A DNA stretch of 64,000 nucleotides, taken from NCBI GenBank assembly GCA_002280565.1, contig NCEF01000020.1, positions 48,078 through 112,077 of the forward strand. Direction: 5' to 3'. Each line of letters begins with the position of its first letter. The first letter of the stretch is position 1. Below, one piece after another: positions 55,284 through 64,000 of the stretch. Below the pieces are notes generated by a model. It saw nothing but the letters and a program-made list of their open reading frames with translations, was not told the origin of the DNA and did not search any database. Source of the stretch: Sphingomonas sp. 32-66-10 (GTDB lineage Bacteria > Pseudomonadota > Alphaproteobacteria > Sphingomonadales > Sphingomonadaceae). A program made the position numbers and the translations under genes.

Positions 55284-57965
55284 TTAACCCAGCCGCCCCA
55301 GCGCCGCGCTCAGCCGCGCCGCTTCGGCTGACTTCTCGGCATGGTCGGTCCGCGCCTTCTCCACCGCCTCCGGCTTGGCCTTTTCGGCGAAGGCCGGGTT
55401 GGACAGGCGTGCGTTGAGGCTGTCGCGCTCCTTCTCGGCCGCCGCGATCGCCTTGGTCAGGCGCGCGCGTTCGGCGTCGAGGTCGATCACGCCCTCGAGC
55501 GGAAGGACATAGGTCGCCTCATCCACCACGATCTGCAGCGCACCGCCCGCCGGAGCCTCGCCCTCGGCGCGGTCGACGCGGGCCAGCCGGGCAAGGGCCG
55601 CATTCTGGCGCGTCAGCCGCTCCAGCGTGTCGGCATGCGCGTCGCGGACATGCAGCGCCAGCCGCGCGCCCGGCGGCACGTTCAGCTCGGTCCGCGCCGC
55701 GCGCAGCTCGCTCACCAGTCGGATCAGCCAGTCGATCTCCTGCGCAGCCTCCGGATCGAGCGCGCGCGCATCCGCCATCGGCCATTGCGCGGTGATGATG
55801 GGGTAATCCGGGCGCTCGCCCATCTTCGACCAGAGCTCTTCGGTGATGAAGGGCATGAACGGGTGGAGCATGACCAGGATCTGGTCGAGCACCCAGCCCG
55901 CGACCTGCCGCGTTTCCTCGGCACCCTCGGCGCCTTCGGTCTGCAGCACCGGCTTGATCAGCTCCAGATACCAGTCGCAGAAGCGGCTCCAGGTGAACTG
56001 GTAGATCGTGTTGGCCGCGCCATCGAAGCGATGGTCGGCAAAGGCGATGTCCATTGCCTGCACCGTGGACACGGTCTCCGCGATTATCCACTTGTTCACG
56101 GCAAGCGTGGCGCGTGGAGCCTCGACATGTTCGCTTGCGCGAATCCCGTTCGATTGGGCAAATCGCGCCGCGTTCCACAGCTTGGTCGCGAAGTTGCGAT
56201 ACCCCTCGACCCGCTTCTCATCCATCTTCACGTCGCGGCCCTGGCTCTCCATCGCCGCCATGAAGAAGCGCAGCGCGTCGGCGCCATATTGGTCGATCAG
56301 GCCGAGCGGATCGACGACATTGCCCTTGGACTTGGACATCTTCGCGCCATCGGCGGCGCGGACAAGTCCGTGCAGATACAAGGTCTTGAACGGCACTTCT
56401 TTCATGAAGTGCAAACCCTGCATCATCATCCGCGCATCCCAGAAGAACAGGATGTCGAAGCCGGAAATCAGCACGTCATTGGGGTAGCGCCCGCCCAGCG
56501 TGGGGTCGCTGTCGTCGGGCCAGCCTAGCGTCGCGAACGGCCAGAGCGCGGAGGAGAACCAGGTGTCGAGAACGTCTTCGTCCTGCGTCAGGGCAACACC
56601 CTCACCCGCCTGCGCCTGCGCTTCCGCTTCATTTTCAGCGACATAGACGCTGCCGTCTTCAGCAAACCACGCCGGAATCCGATGCCCCCACCACAGCTGG
56701 CGGCTCACGCACCACGGCTGGATATTCTCCATCCAGTTGAAATAGGTCTTTTCCCAGCTCTTCGGCACGACCTTGGTCGCACCCGATCGCACCGCCTCGA
56801 TCGCGGGCTTCGCCAGCGTCGCCGCGTCGACATACCATTGGTCGGTCAGCCACGGTTCGATCACTACGCCCGAACGGTCGCCGAACGGCGTCTGGATCTT
56901 GCGCGGTTCGGCGTCGTGTTCGTTGCCGTCCTTGTCGGTCCACGGGACGAGGAAGCCCTCTTCCTTCAGCCGCGCCACCACCTTCTCGCGCGCATCGAAG
57001 CGGTCGAGGCCGATCAGCTCGGCCGGGATCAGCCCGTCCGAAGTCTGACAGATCGCCGCCTTGGCATCGAGCATGTTGAGCATGTCGCGCGCCTCGATCC
57101 CGGCGCGGCGGCCGACCTCGAAGTCGTTGAAATCATGCCCCGGCGTGATCTTGACCGCGCCCGAACCCAGCTCGGGATCGGCATGTTCGTCGGCGACGAT
57201 CGGGATCAGGCGACCGGTGATCGGCAGCCGCACCTGCTTGCCGACCAGCGCAGCATAGCGCTCGTCCGTCGGATGCACCGCGACCGCCATGTCGGCCAGC
57301 ATCGTTTCCGGCCGCGTCGTCGCGACATGGATGAAGCCGCTGCCATCGGCGAGCGGGTAGCGCAGGTGCCAGAACTTGCCGTTCACCTCGCGCGTTTCGA
57401 CCTCAAGGTCGCTGATCGCGGTGCCGAGGCCCGGATCCCAGTTCACCAGCCGCTTGTCGCGGTAGAGCAGCCCCTGCTTGTGCAGCTCGACAAAGACCTT
57501 GAGCACGGCCTTCGAAAAGCCCTCGTCCATCGTGAAGCGCTCGTCGGACCAGTCCATCGAACAGCCGAGGCGACGCAGCTGGCCGGTGATCGCGCCGCCG
57601 CTCTCCGCCTTCCACTCCCACACCTTCGCGATGAACTCTTCGCGGGTGAAGTCGGTGCGCTTCTGCTGGCGCGCGTTGAGCTGGCGCTCGACCACCATCT
57701 GCGTCGCGATGCCGGCATGGTCCATGCCGACCACCCAGCGCGCGTCCATGCCCTTCAGCCGCGCATGGCGGACCAGGATGTCCTGCAGCGTATTGTCGAG
57801 CGCATGGCCGATGTGCAGCGAACCCGTCACGTTGGGCGGCGGGTTGACGATCGTCCAGGGCTGCGCGCCCGGACGCTCGGGCCGGAACAGCCCGTTGCGT
57901 TCCCAATGCGCGTACCAGCGCTGCTCGATCTCGGCGGGGTCGAAGGTCTTTGGAAGTTCGCTCAT
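55284..57965 (-). CDS. valS: Valyl-tRNA synthetase
   Basis: Class I aminoacyl-tRNA synthetase of 893 residues. [15 protein letters not shown] holds the HIGH motif near residue 47, and [14 protein letters not shown] holds KMSKS. The editing (CP1) domain is in [17 protein letters not shown]. The C-terminal coiled-coil arm ([34 protein letters not shown]) is typical of ValS. Confidence 0.97.
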   Translation of the reverse strand: MSELPKTFDPAEIEQRWYAHWERNGLFRPERPGAQPWTIVNPPPNVTGSLHIGHALDNTLQDILVRHARLKGMDARWVVGMDHAGIATQMVVERQLNARQQKRTDFTREEFIAKVWEWKAESGGAITGQLRRLGCSMDWSDERFTMDEGFSKAVLKVFVELHKQGLLYRDKRLVNWDPGLGTAISDLEVETREVNGKFWHLRYPLADGSGFIHVATTRPETMLADMAVAVHPTDERYAALVGKQVRLPITGRLIPIVADEHADPELGSGAVKITPGHDFNDFEVGRRAGIEARDMLNMLDAKAAICQTSDGLIPAELIGLDRFDAREKVVARLKEEGFLVPWTDKDGNEHDAEPRKIQTPFGDRSGVVIEPWLTDQWYVDAATLAKPAIEAVRSGATKVVPKSWEKTYFNWMENIQPWCVSRQLWWGHRIPAWFAEDGSVYVAENEAEAQAQAGEGVALTQDEDVLDTWFSSALWPFATLGWPDDSDPTLGGRYPNDVLISGFDILFFWDARMMMQGLHFMKEVPFKTLYLHGLVRAADGAKMSKSKGNVVDPLGLIDQYGADALRFFMAAMESQGRDVKMDEKRVEGYRNFATKLWNAARFAQSNGIRASEHVEAPRATLAVNKWIIAETVSTVQAMDIAFADHRFDGAANTIYQFTWSRFCDWYLELIKPVLQTEGAEGAEETRQVAGWVLDQILVMLHPFMPFITEELWSKMGERPDYPIITAQWPMADARALDPEAAQEIDWLIRLVSELRAARTELNVPPGARLALHVRDAHADTLERLTRQNAALARLARVDRAEGEAPAGGALQIVVDEATYVLPLEGVIDLDAERARLTKAIAAAEKERDSLNARLSNPAFAEKAKPEAVEKARTDHAEKSAEAARLSAALGRLG

Positions 57966-58003
57966 GCCCCGCCCTCTAACGGGCGGGACGGCTTAGGCAA
58001 GAC

Positions 58004-58525
58004 TCAGTCCCGTCCCGCGGCGATCCGGGAAATCTCGCGCTGAACCATTTCCTCGACCATGCGCGGCAGATTGGTGTCGAGCCAGTCGCGCAGCATCGGG
58101 CGGATCATCTCGCGCACCATCCCCTCCAGCGAGGTTTCGCCGGTGGGAATTGCAGACGCCGAGGACGGTTCGGGCTTCACAACCATCCGCGACAGCGCTT
58201 CAAGCGGACCGCGCGTGGCTTCAGCAGTGGTGGGCGACAGGATCGGTTCCGGCGCAGAGTCCGGTGCCACGTCGCGCAGGTCGACGCGCGGCGTCTCGCG
58301 CTGAACGGGCGGCGCAGCGCGGCGCGGTTCGGGGCGCAGCGCTTCGCTTGGCGCGGGTTCGTTCAGTTCGAGAATTTCATCATCGGCGGCCGTCGGCGCA
58401 GCCGCAGCCGGACGCGCCGGACGACGCGAACGATTCGCGGTCGCGGCATCGCCCTCTTCGGCGATGATGCGTTTGATGGAGGAGAGAATATCCTCCATCG
58501 ACGGTTCGTTGCTGACGTCCCCCAT
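58004..58525 (-). CDS. popZ: PopZ-family (DUF2497) polar organising protein
   Basis: About 173 residues: a conserved N-terminal helix (EPSMEDILSSIKRIIAEE), a Pro/Ala/Glu-rich disordered middle, and a C-terminal helical block (LEGMVREMIRPMLRDWLDTNLPRMVEEMVQREISRIA). This is the PopZ/DUF2497 layout; PopZ self-assembles at cell poles and tethers ParB and cell-cycle regulators in Caulobacter. Of three consecutive ATGs (58531, 58528, 58525) the last has the best spacing from AAGGA. Confidence 0.85.
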   Translation of the reverse strand: MGDVSNEPSMEDILSSIKRIIAEEGDAATANRSRRPARPAAAAPTAADDEILELNEPAPSEALRPEPRRAAPPVQRETPRVDLRDVAPDSAPEPILSPTTAEATRGPLEALSRMVVKPEPSSASAIPTGETSLEGMVREMIRPMLRDWLDTNLPRMVEEMVQREISRIAAGRD

Positions 58526-58606
58526 CATCATTCCTTAACCAGGAATCGCAGTTGCCGCCACCTGTTAGATTTACGGTAGGAATGTCAACTGTTCAGCAAG
58601 CGTTGT

Positions 58607-60109
58607 TCAGCGCGGCTGCGGGTCGACCGGTCCGGAAACAACCGGATTCTGGGCCGGCGTATTGACCGTACGGGTCGCCTCCGCCTCCGGTGCGGCGTTG
58701 TCCCGCCAGTCGGACCAGCTGCCCCGAACCCGATCGTAATTAGCGACCGGATCATACAGCGGCCCGCCGTCGAGCCCCAGATCCTCTGCCTCGGCCCGGC
58801 CCATCGCCGCCAGCACCGCAAAGCCGGCGACATAGGCGTCGCGCTCCGCCGTGACCAACTGGACCTGGCTGTTGAGCAGTTCCTGTTCTGCGTTGAGGAT
58901 GTCGAGGATGGTGCGCGTGCCGACGCTGTTTTCGGCACGAACGCCCTCAAGGCTCAGCTGGTTCGCCTGCACCGCGACGCGGCTGCTCTCGATCACGCGC
59001 AGTGCCGACTGATAGACGGCATAAGCCGAACGCGCCTGCGCGATCACGCCACGCTCGGTCGCGGTCACCTGCTCGATCGACGCCGATTCGCGCGCCTGCG
59101 CCTGACGCACCTGCGCCGCGGGGCGACCGCCCTGGAACAGCGGAATGCTGAGGCTCACGCCAGCCGAGGTCGCAAAGCCGTCATTCTGAACGCCCGCAAG
59201 TTGCCCCGCCCCGGGTACAGATCCGAACCGGTTATAATAGTCACCGCCGACCCCGACACTCACCGTCGGCAGGCGGCCCGCGCGGGCGACACGCACGTCA
59301 TAGCCGCTGGCTTCACGCGCCTTGCGCGCGCCTTCGAGCGCGGGATTGTCGGTCAGCGCGGTCGCTACCGCTTGGTCGGGATTGGCGGGCAGGCCGGGAA
59401 GCGGCGGCGGCGGTGCGAGCGTTCCCGGGGCAGTGCCGACCACGCGGATGTAGTTTTCACGGCTGGAAATGAGCCGCGCCTCGGCACCCTGCAGTTGGCT
59501 CTGCGCCAGCGCGAGCCGTGCTTCGGACTGGGCGACGTCGGTGCGGGTCAGGTCACCGACCTCGAACCGGTCGCGCGTCGCCTGAAGATTGACGTCGAGC
59601 GCGCGGACATTCTGCTGGTTGAGGCGGACCGTCGCCTCGTCGCGGATGACGTCCATGTACGCGGCAACCACATCGGTGAAGAGGGCGGCTTCGACGCTAC
59701 GCAGCCCGGCGCGACCCGCTTCGACACGGGTCTCAGCCGCCCGGACCGAATTGCGCACAGCGCCGCCCGAAAACACCGGGACGCTCAGGTCGACGCCCAG
59801 GCTGCCCTGGCGCGGGACCGACGCGGGCGAGGAATCGGTGTTCGACAGGCTCTCGCTATAGGCACCGGTCGACGACACGCCCGGAAGGCCACGCGAACGC
59901 GCGATCGGCACATTTTCGTCGGTCGCGCGCAGATTGGCGCGCTCGGCGGTGATGTCGGGATTGGTGCGATAGGCCCTGACCAGCGCCTCACGCAGCGTCT
60001 CGGTCGGCTGGGCGGCTGGCGCCTGCGCCGCGGGCGGCGCGGTCTGCGCCAACGCGGGCAACGTCAGACCGGCAGCGCTCACACCGGCAAGGATCAGGCT
60101 CAATCGCAT
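58607..60109 (-). CDS. tolC: TolC-family outer-membrane efflux/secretion channel
   Basis: 500 residues with a signal peptide (MRLSLILAGVSAAGLTLPALAQTA) and two tandem TolC halves of alternating coiled-coil and strand segments (for example TLREALVRAYRTNPDITAERANLRATDE, and the second-half VSLSIPLFQGGRPAAQVRQAQARESASIEQ). It forms the outer-membrane duct for tripartite pumps or type I secretion. ATG 60109 begins the signal. The PCMT-like gene lies 14 bp upstream on the same strand. Confidence 0.92.
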   Translation of the reverse strand: MRLSLILAGVSAAGLTLPALAQTAPPAAQAPAAQPTETLREALVRAYRTNPDITAERANLRATDENVPIARSRGLPGVSSTGAYSESLSNTDSSPASVPRQGSLGVDLSVPVFSGGAVRNSVRAAETRVEAGRAGLRSVEAALFTDVVAAYMDVIRDEATVRLNQQNVRALDVNLQATRDRFEVGDLTRTDVAQSEARLALAQSQLQGAEARLISSRENYIRVVGTAPGTLAPPPPLPGLPANPDQAVATALTDNPALEGARKAREASGYDVRVARAGRLPTVSVGVGGDYYNRFGSVPGAGQLAGVQNDGFATSAGVSLSIPLFQGGRPAAQVRQAQARESASIEQVTATERGVIAQARSAYAVYQSALRVIESSRVAVQANQLSLEGVRAENSVGTRTILDILNAEQELLNSQVQLVTAERDAYVAGFAVLAAMGRAEAEDLGLDGGPLYDPVANYDRVRGSWSDWRDNAAPEAEATRTVNTPAQNPVVSGPVDPQPR

Positions 60110-60123
60110 CACGTTCGCTTTCC

Positions 60124-60786
60124 TCAGAACTGGAACCCGCGCGGCTTGGCAAAACCGGGCAAAAGGGCGCATTCACTGTCGACAATGCTGGCCAGGCCGA
60201 CGCCGGAGCCGGTGCGCACGCCCGACGCGATGCGGGTCACACCGCGATCGACCACGCCAGCAACCACCCGCCCGCCGTCACGCACCTGATCCGCGAGCGC
60301 ATCGGGAATAAGTTCGACCGCGCCGTCGATCAGCATCAGGTCATAGGGCGCGTTCGCCGGAGCACCGGCGACCAGCGACCCTTCGACCAGCGTCACCGTA
60401 TCGCCAAGCGCCGTGCGGGCGAGCGCGACGAGATCGGCATCCTCCTCGACCATCGTCACCTGCGCGCCGATCTGTGCGGCGATCGCTGCGGCATAGCCAC
60501 CCGCGGCGCCGATCACGAGGATCTTCTCACCCGCCTCGATCCGCGCCTCGGTCAGCAGCAGGCCGGTGGCGAGCGGCGGATTCTGTGCCCGGCCATTGCC
60601 CAGCGGCAGCGCGCGGTCGCGATAGGCGAACGGACGCTGCGATTCGGGCAGGAAATCCTCGCGTGCGATTTGCGCCATTGCGGCGACCACACGCGCATCG
60701 TTGACGCCGCTGGTGCGCAGCTGGCTCGCCACCATCGCGGCGCGAGCGGCCTGATGGCCCATGGGTTCGGTGGTCGCGGTCATCAT
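60124..60786 (-). CDS. Protein-L-isoaspartate O-methyltransferase-like protein
   Basis: 220 residues. PCMT layout: AARAAMVASQLRTSGVND, REDFLPESQRPFAYRDRALPLG, then the SAM motif. That motif reads ILVIGAAGGYAAAIAA where active enzymes have the EIGTGSGY pattern, and the late motif is MLIDGAVELIPDALADQ. The altered glycine loop leaves real doubt that it repairs isoaspartate. The next gene is a TolC, so a role tied to the outer membrane or to secretion is possible. Two ATGs (60786, 60783) are equivalent. Confidence 0.8.
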   Translation of the reverse strand: MMTATTEPMGHQAARAAMVASQLRTSGVNDARVVAAMAQIAREDFLPESQRPFAYRDRALPLGNGRAQNPPLATGLLLTEARIEAGEKILVIGAAGGYAAAIAAQIGAQVTMVEEDADLVALARTALGDTVTLVEGSLVAGAPANAPYDLMLIDGAVELIPDALADQVRDGGRVVAGVVDRGVTRIASGVRTGSGVGLASIVDSECALLPGFAKPRGFQF

Positions 60787-60950
60787 CACTCCAGCCCTGT
60801 TCGCACAACTGTTATAGTCATGCAATACACTTGTTCGCTCGCGCGCTTGTATCGCGTGCCGCTGCCTACGCCAAGCAAGCTTGCCCGCAAAATTCGCATC
60901 GGCGGTTGACACGAGCGTTCGCCCCGCGCACATCGCGCCCTCGCTGTCGA

Positions 60951-61024
60951 GGCCCGATGGCGGAGTGGTTACGCAGAGGACTGCAAATCCTTGCACGCCG
61001 GTTCGATTCCGGCTCGGGCCTCCA
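60951..61024 (+). tRNA. tRNA-Cys (anticodon GCA)
   Basis: 74 nt with encoded CCA. Acceptor GGCCCGA pairs with TCGGGCC after discriminator T, anticodon loop ACTGCAAATCC with GCA, T-arm GCCGGTTCGATTCCGGC. An integrase gene starts 164 bp downstream in the same direction, the usual sign that the tRNA 3' end is the attachment site of a genomic island. Confidence 0.96.
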
Positions 61025-61188
61025 TTTTACCGTTTGAAGACGTCCGGTAACGTCCGTCAAATGGCTGTTTTCCGGTATTTTTTCTGATATCATCTCCCGC
61101 AGCGGTTCGGACGGTTCCACCTGCATCCGGGTACAATGATGGTACGGATGATGGATCGGACCCCGAACATGGATTCGGAGGTCCATCA

Positions 61189-62439
61189 ATGTCGGACGGT
61201 GCGAAACGCAAGACGGGTCTGACCGCAAACGCGGTGAAGCACGCGAGACCCAAGAATAAGGATTACAAGCTGTCGGATCGCGATGGCCTTTACCTTCTCG
61301 TGAAAACCACCGGCATCCGATACTGGCGAATGAACTACCGCTTCGGCGGACAGCAACGGACATTGTCGTTCGGGCGCTGGCCTGAGATCCTGCTGGGTGA
61401 TGCGCGCGAGATGCTGCTCGAAGCGCGTCGCCAACTCGCCAAAGGCCTTGATCCGCTGGAGCAGGCAAAGCTGGAAAAGATCGTAAAATCCATCGCTGCC
61501 ACCAATACGTTTCAGGCCGTGGCAGAAGAATGGCTGGAGAAGATCGAGAAGGAAGGGCTGGCACCGATTACCCTCAAGAAGGCGCGCTGGTTGCTGGCGC
61601 AAACCTACCCGGTCTTGGGCAGGCGACCGATCTCCGAAATCACGGCCCATGAACTGCTGCTCGTCCTCAAGAAGATCGAAGCGTCCAAGCGGTACGACAC
61701 CACCAACCGCATCCGTAGCACGTGCAGCCAGGTCTTCCGGTACGCCATTGCTACCGCGCGAGCGGAGCGTGACATCTGCTCAGACCTGCGTGGCGCGCTC
61801 GTCACCCCGCGCACCAACCACCGGGCCGCGATCACCACTGCGGCCGATGCTGGCGCATTGCTACGCGCTGTCGAGGACTACGAGGGCAATGCACTGACCC
61901 GGATTGCGCTGCGCCTCCTTCCGCACCTGTTTGTCCGCCCGGGCGAGCTGCGCTGGGCAGAATGGAGCGAGTTTGACTTCGACAAAGCTGTCTGGACGAT
62001 CCCGGACCACAAGATGAAAATGCGCCGTCCTCACGCCGTGCCGCTGTCACGGCAAGCGTTGGCGATCATCGGCGAGATTCAACACGACGCCAGCTACAGC
62101 GGCTTCCTCTTTCCGTCGCTGCGCGCCCTCGACCGCCCGATGTCGGACAATACCATTAATGCGGCTCTGCGCCGTCTGGATTTCAGCAAGGATCAGATGA
62201 CAGGCCACGGCTTTCGCGCCATGGCCGCCACCCTGCTGAATGAAATGGGCATCTGGAACCCCGATGCCATTGAGCGACAACTGGCACATGCGGACGGCAA
62301 CTCTATCCGCCGCGCCTATGCCCGTGGGCAGTACTGGGAGGAGCGCGTCCGCATGATGCAGCACTGGTCCGACTACATCGATCAGTTGCGCGACGGCGCG
62401 ACCATCCTGCGCCCGAAGTTCGGCCACAGCGCGTCATAA
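61189..62439 (+). CDS. P4-type tyrosine recombinase (island integrase)
   Basis: 416 residues: an N-terminal DUF4102 arm-binding domain (KLSDRDGLYLLVKTTGIRYWRMNYRFGG), a SAM-like core-binding domain, and the catalytic domain with Arg in RPGELRW, HGFR (GHGFRAMAATLL), a late His in LAHADGN and Tyr in the RRAYARGQYWEERV region. GGAGG lies 8 nt before the ATG. The position next to tRNA-Cys and the convergent excisionase-like gene mark an island end. Confidence 0.93.
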   Translation: MSDGAKRKTGLTANAVKHARPKNKDYKLSDRDGLYLLVKTTGIRYWRMNYRFGGQQRTLSFGRWPEILLGDAREMLLEARRQLAKGLDPLEQAKLEKIVKSIAATNTFQAVAEEWLEKIEKEGLAPITLKKARWLLAQTYPVLGRRPISEITAHELLLVLKKIEASKRYDTTNRIRSTCSQVFRYAIATARAERDICSDLRGALVTPRTNHRAAITTAADAGALLRAVEDYEGNALTRIALRLLPHLFVRPGELRWAEWSEFDFDKAVWTIPDHKMKMRRPHAVPLSRQALAIIGEIQHDASYSGFLFPSLRALDRPMSDNTINAALRRLDFSKDQMTGHGFRAMAATLLNEMGIWNPDAIERQLAHADGNSIRRAYARGQYWEERVRMMQHWSDYIDQLRDGATILRPKFGHSAS

Positions 62440-62697
62440 CCGCCCTTGCCGCGCACGCTCGATCAGAGCGAGCAGGCTGGCCACCGGGACCAGAGTGCAC
62501 CGGCCGATCTTGACCGTCTCCAGATCGCCCGAAGCTATCAATTCATAGAGCTTGGAACGCCGGATGCCGGTCAACCGGATGGCGTCCGCGATCCTGACGG
62601 AGATCGGCTCGAGCGTGGTTGCCATCGCAGCGGGCTGGGTAAAAGGCAGCGCAAGCTGTTCGCCATCGCGCACTGTTGATCCTGCGCGCCGGATCAC
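62434..62697 (-). CDS. Excisionase-like helix-turn-helix protein (AlpA/HTH_17)
   Basis: 87 residues from GTG 62697 (an ATG at 62625 would give 63). The HTH_17 core is ISVRIADAIRLTGIRRSKLYELIASGDLETVKIGRCTLVPVASLLALIERA. AlpA/Xis-like proteins control integrase expression or excision. The GTG overlaps the stop of the preceding gene as GTGA, and its 3' end overlaps the integrase stop by 6 bp from the other strand. Confidence 0.85.
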   Translation of the reverse strand: MIRRAGSTVRDGEQLALPFTQPAAMATTLEPISVRIADAIRLTGIRRSKLYELIASGDLETVKIGRCTLVPVASLLALIERARQGRL

Positions 62698-63002
62698 TCG
62701 CCCTGCTCCGGATCGGCATGGGCCACCTTTCGCCTGTGCGCGTCGTGTACCCGGCCGCGGAGGGTCTTGTCAGAATGTTCGAGAAGCAAGCCATCGAGCG
62801 CAACGGCAATGAAGGTCAACTGCCGCTTGATGTGCTCGACGTTCTTGCGACCCTCCTCTCGGAACTCCTGCCCTTGAAACAGGTCCGTGACGATAGCGCC
62901 GATCCACTGGCTGCGGCTCTGCTTGGCGCGGGTGGCCTCGTCCTGCACCCAGGCAGCGACATGCTTGGGCAGGTAGGTCTGGATCGAAACATTACGTGTC
63001 AT
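62694..63002 (-). CDS. Small mobilisation/ribbon-helix-helix-like protein
   Basis: 102 residues from ATG 63002: VSIQTYLPKHVAAWVQDEATRAKQSRSQWIGAIVTDL has the look of a ribbon-helix-helix segment, followed by a helical region and a basic, His-rich tail (RGRVHDAHRRKVAHADPEQGE). Related proteins precede relaxase or replication genes on islands and plasmids. No relaxase is present here. Translationally coupled to the HTH gene. Confidence 0.6.
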   Translation of the reverse strand: MTRNVSIQTYLPKHVAAWVQDEATRAKQSRSQWIGAIVTDLFQGQEFREEGRKNVEHIKRQLTFIAVALDGLLLEHSDKTLRGRVHDAHRRKVAHADPEQGE

Positions 63003-63676
63003 TGAAAACTCCAGTGATCTGGAGCCTGGCACGCACTGCGAAAGGCAAATTTGTTCTACTTATGTTTAGACCGGACGTCAAGAGGCTTGCGGATGCAGGA
63101 AGTCCGCCTTTTTCTCCGCCAACTGATTTGCCGCCGAAGGCTGAATGCATGGCAAGTCAGATTTGACGGAGAAGCTGCCATGTCGAAAAAATGGCATATT
63201 ATGACTTTATATCATAAGTTTAACCGCTGCGATTTGTCGCGTAGGGTGTGTATTGAACTGTACCCAACTGCGAGGTCGGGACCGGCAGTTTTTCCGATTT
63301 TGAAGCTATTTCCTTGCCGCAGTTTCGGTTGGGAGCCGAAAGCTTCGCGGTGATTGAGCCGACGTTCCGCCTGAACCGTCCCCGATTCTATTGAGTTGTC
63401 CGCGGGCGTTTGTGACTGAAATGTCGGACGAACCGAAAGGCAGCTGCACGGTTGCGAAATCGGGTTAGCGGCCATTCGGATCAATCAACGCAAAGTGCGG
63501 CTATCGACCAACTATCGCCGTTCCCAGTCCGTTCCGGGAACGACCTCATGTGCCGGAGCCCGTCATTCCTCGCACAGCGTTGCTTCTTGGGCCGACCTGA
63601 CCGATCAGGTGCGCCTGTCACGCGGGAGTGGCGCTGATTTGACAGCACGATTGCGGCGCCTACTCCCAAACCGGCC
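63003..63676. other. Gene-free island interval, 674 bp
   Basis: No convincing gene. The first ~240 bp are AT-richer than the rest of the window (for example CATATTATGACTTTATATCATAAG around 63193), consistent with island DNA or a promoter for the 63002 gene. The part from about 63330 to 63490 resembles short, degenerate intergenic sequences seen in many proteobacterial genomes (from memory, unverified). No copy of the tRNA-Cys 3' end was found, so attR is not here. Confidence 0.5.
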
Positions 63677-64000
63677 TTACCTACTATGCGAACTGACTTG
63701 CCTGATAACCTCGCTCAGCGCATCGGGCCGATCCTTTTGGATATAGTGACCAGACCCATCCACCCGTTCCAACCGCGATGCGCCGGTTAACGTCAGCCAG
63801 CGCTGGGCGAGCTGATGATCAATCTCGCGCAATTTGGCGCCGCCTCCGCCCGAATTGTCGATGGTGCGCAGCAGGACGCGCACGGGCATGTTCAGCGGAG
63901 CGGTGGGTAGCTGCGCCAGACATTGTTCCTGCCCGTCAAATTCGCGGCGCATGGTGCGGGAAAAAGTCAGGCGCTTGATCACTTTGAGCGCGGTGGCCTC
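63677..64000 (-). CDS. Alpha/beta hydrolase, C-terminal part, runs off the window
   Basis: 108 codons remain open to the window edge (the start lies beyond 64000). The C-terminal third of an alpha/beta hydrolase is visible: an NMPVRVLLRTIDNSGGG strand, then the catalytic His in DGSGHYIQKDRPDALSEVI. Epoxide-hydrolase or haloalkane-dehalogenase-like enzymes share this ending. Whether it belongs to the island or the core chromosome cannot be decided here. Confidence 0.75.
   Translation of the reverse strand, partial: EATALKVIKRLTFSRTMRREFDGQEQCLAQLPTAPLNMPVRVLLRTIDNSGGGGAKLREIDHQLAQRWLTLTGASRLERVDGSGHYIQKDRPDALSEVIRQVSSHSR

Noticed and set aside
60866-61564. Minus-strand frames across tRNA-Cys and the integrase start
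   Set aside because: They contain the known tRNA-antisense artefact (GIEPACKDLQSSA) and conflict with the tRNA and the integrase.
63212-63484. A 90-codon minus-strand frame in the gene-free interval
   Set aside because: No ribosome site, no domain, and composition like a degenerate intergenic repeat; not supported as a gene.

Overview
The window reads as about 64 kb of chromosome from a GC-rich alphaproteobacterium, most likely a sphingomonad (Sphingomonas or a close relative). Pointers are AddAB instead of RecBCD, a DivL-type kinase with Tyr in its H-box, a PopZ-family protein, AmgK/MurU cell-wall recycling, a magnesium-type HemB, a short-chain-acyl XRE regulator next to propionyl-CoA carboxylase, and dispersed GC-rich palindromes of sphingomonad style. 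The family-level placement is inference; no rRNA is present.

Layout. 0-6.7 kb: trxA, addA and addB (redox and double-strand-break repair) on the minus strand. 6.7-10.6 kb: an accessory block wedged between addB and murU. It holds a DUF559 endonuclease gene bracketed by palindromic repeats, a small orphan ORF, a broken micro-ORF, and a complete 2,907-bp IS1595-family element with 24-bp ends and an 8-bp target duplication. That element carries a Panacea-domain gene overlapping a small membrane-protein gene (a candidate toxin-antitoxin pair) and a P63C-domain gene. 10.6-16.8 kb: murU, amgK, tsaE and divL with overlapping ends, then ahcY with a terminator and a palindromic operator. 17-25 kb: a secreted repeat protein, YqgE, peroxiredoxin, AMP nucleosidase, an Ala/Lys/Pro-rich membrane protein, an M2 peptidase and an alpha/beta hydrolase.

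25.3-28.4 kb: a marR-emrA-emrB efflux operon. 28.4-31.8 kb: a DUF2238 protein, asd, an HSL-type esterase and rppH. 31.9-36.4 kb: a DUF481 outer-membrane protein and a compact arginine-succinylation operon (M20 hydrolase, astA, astB). 36.5-37.9 kb: a small membrane protein and a frameshifted histidine kinase. 38-50.5 kb: a long minus-strand methylmalonyl-CoA run (pccB, Fe/2OG oxygenase, lipoprotein, mce, enoyl-CoA hydratase, scpA, bioB, a DUF4160/DUF2442 pair, an LprI-like protein, two membrane proteins, pccA), faced by a divergent short-chain-acyl regulator. Together these genes carry propionyl-CoA to succinyl-CoA, and bioB makes the biotin that the carboxylase needs.

50.5-60.8 kb: tRNA-Arg(ACG), a polyamine-synthase-like fusion, a GNAT, hemB, valS, popZ, a TolC-type outer-membrane factor and a PCMT-like protein. 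60.9-64 kb: tRNA-Cys(GCA) followed directly by a P4-type integrase, an excisionase-like HTH and a small mobilisation-type protein. This is the edge of a genomic island. The window ends inside an alpha/beta hydrolase gene.
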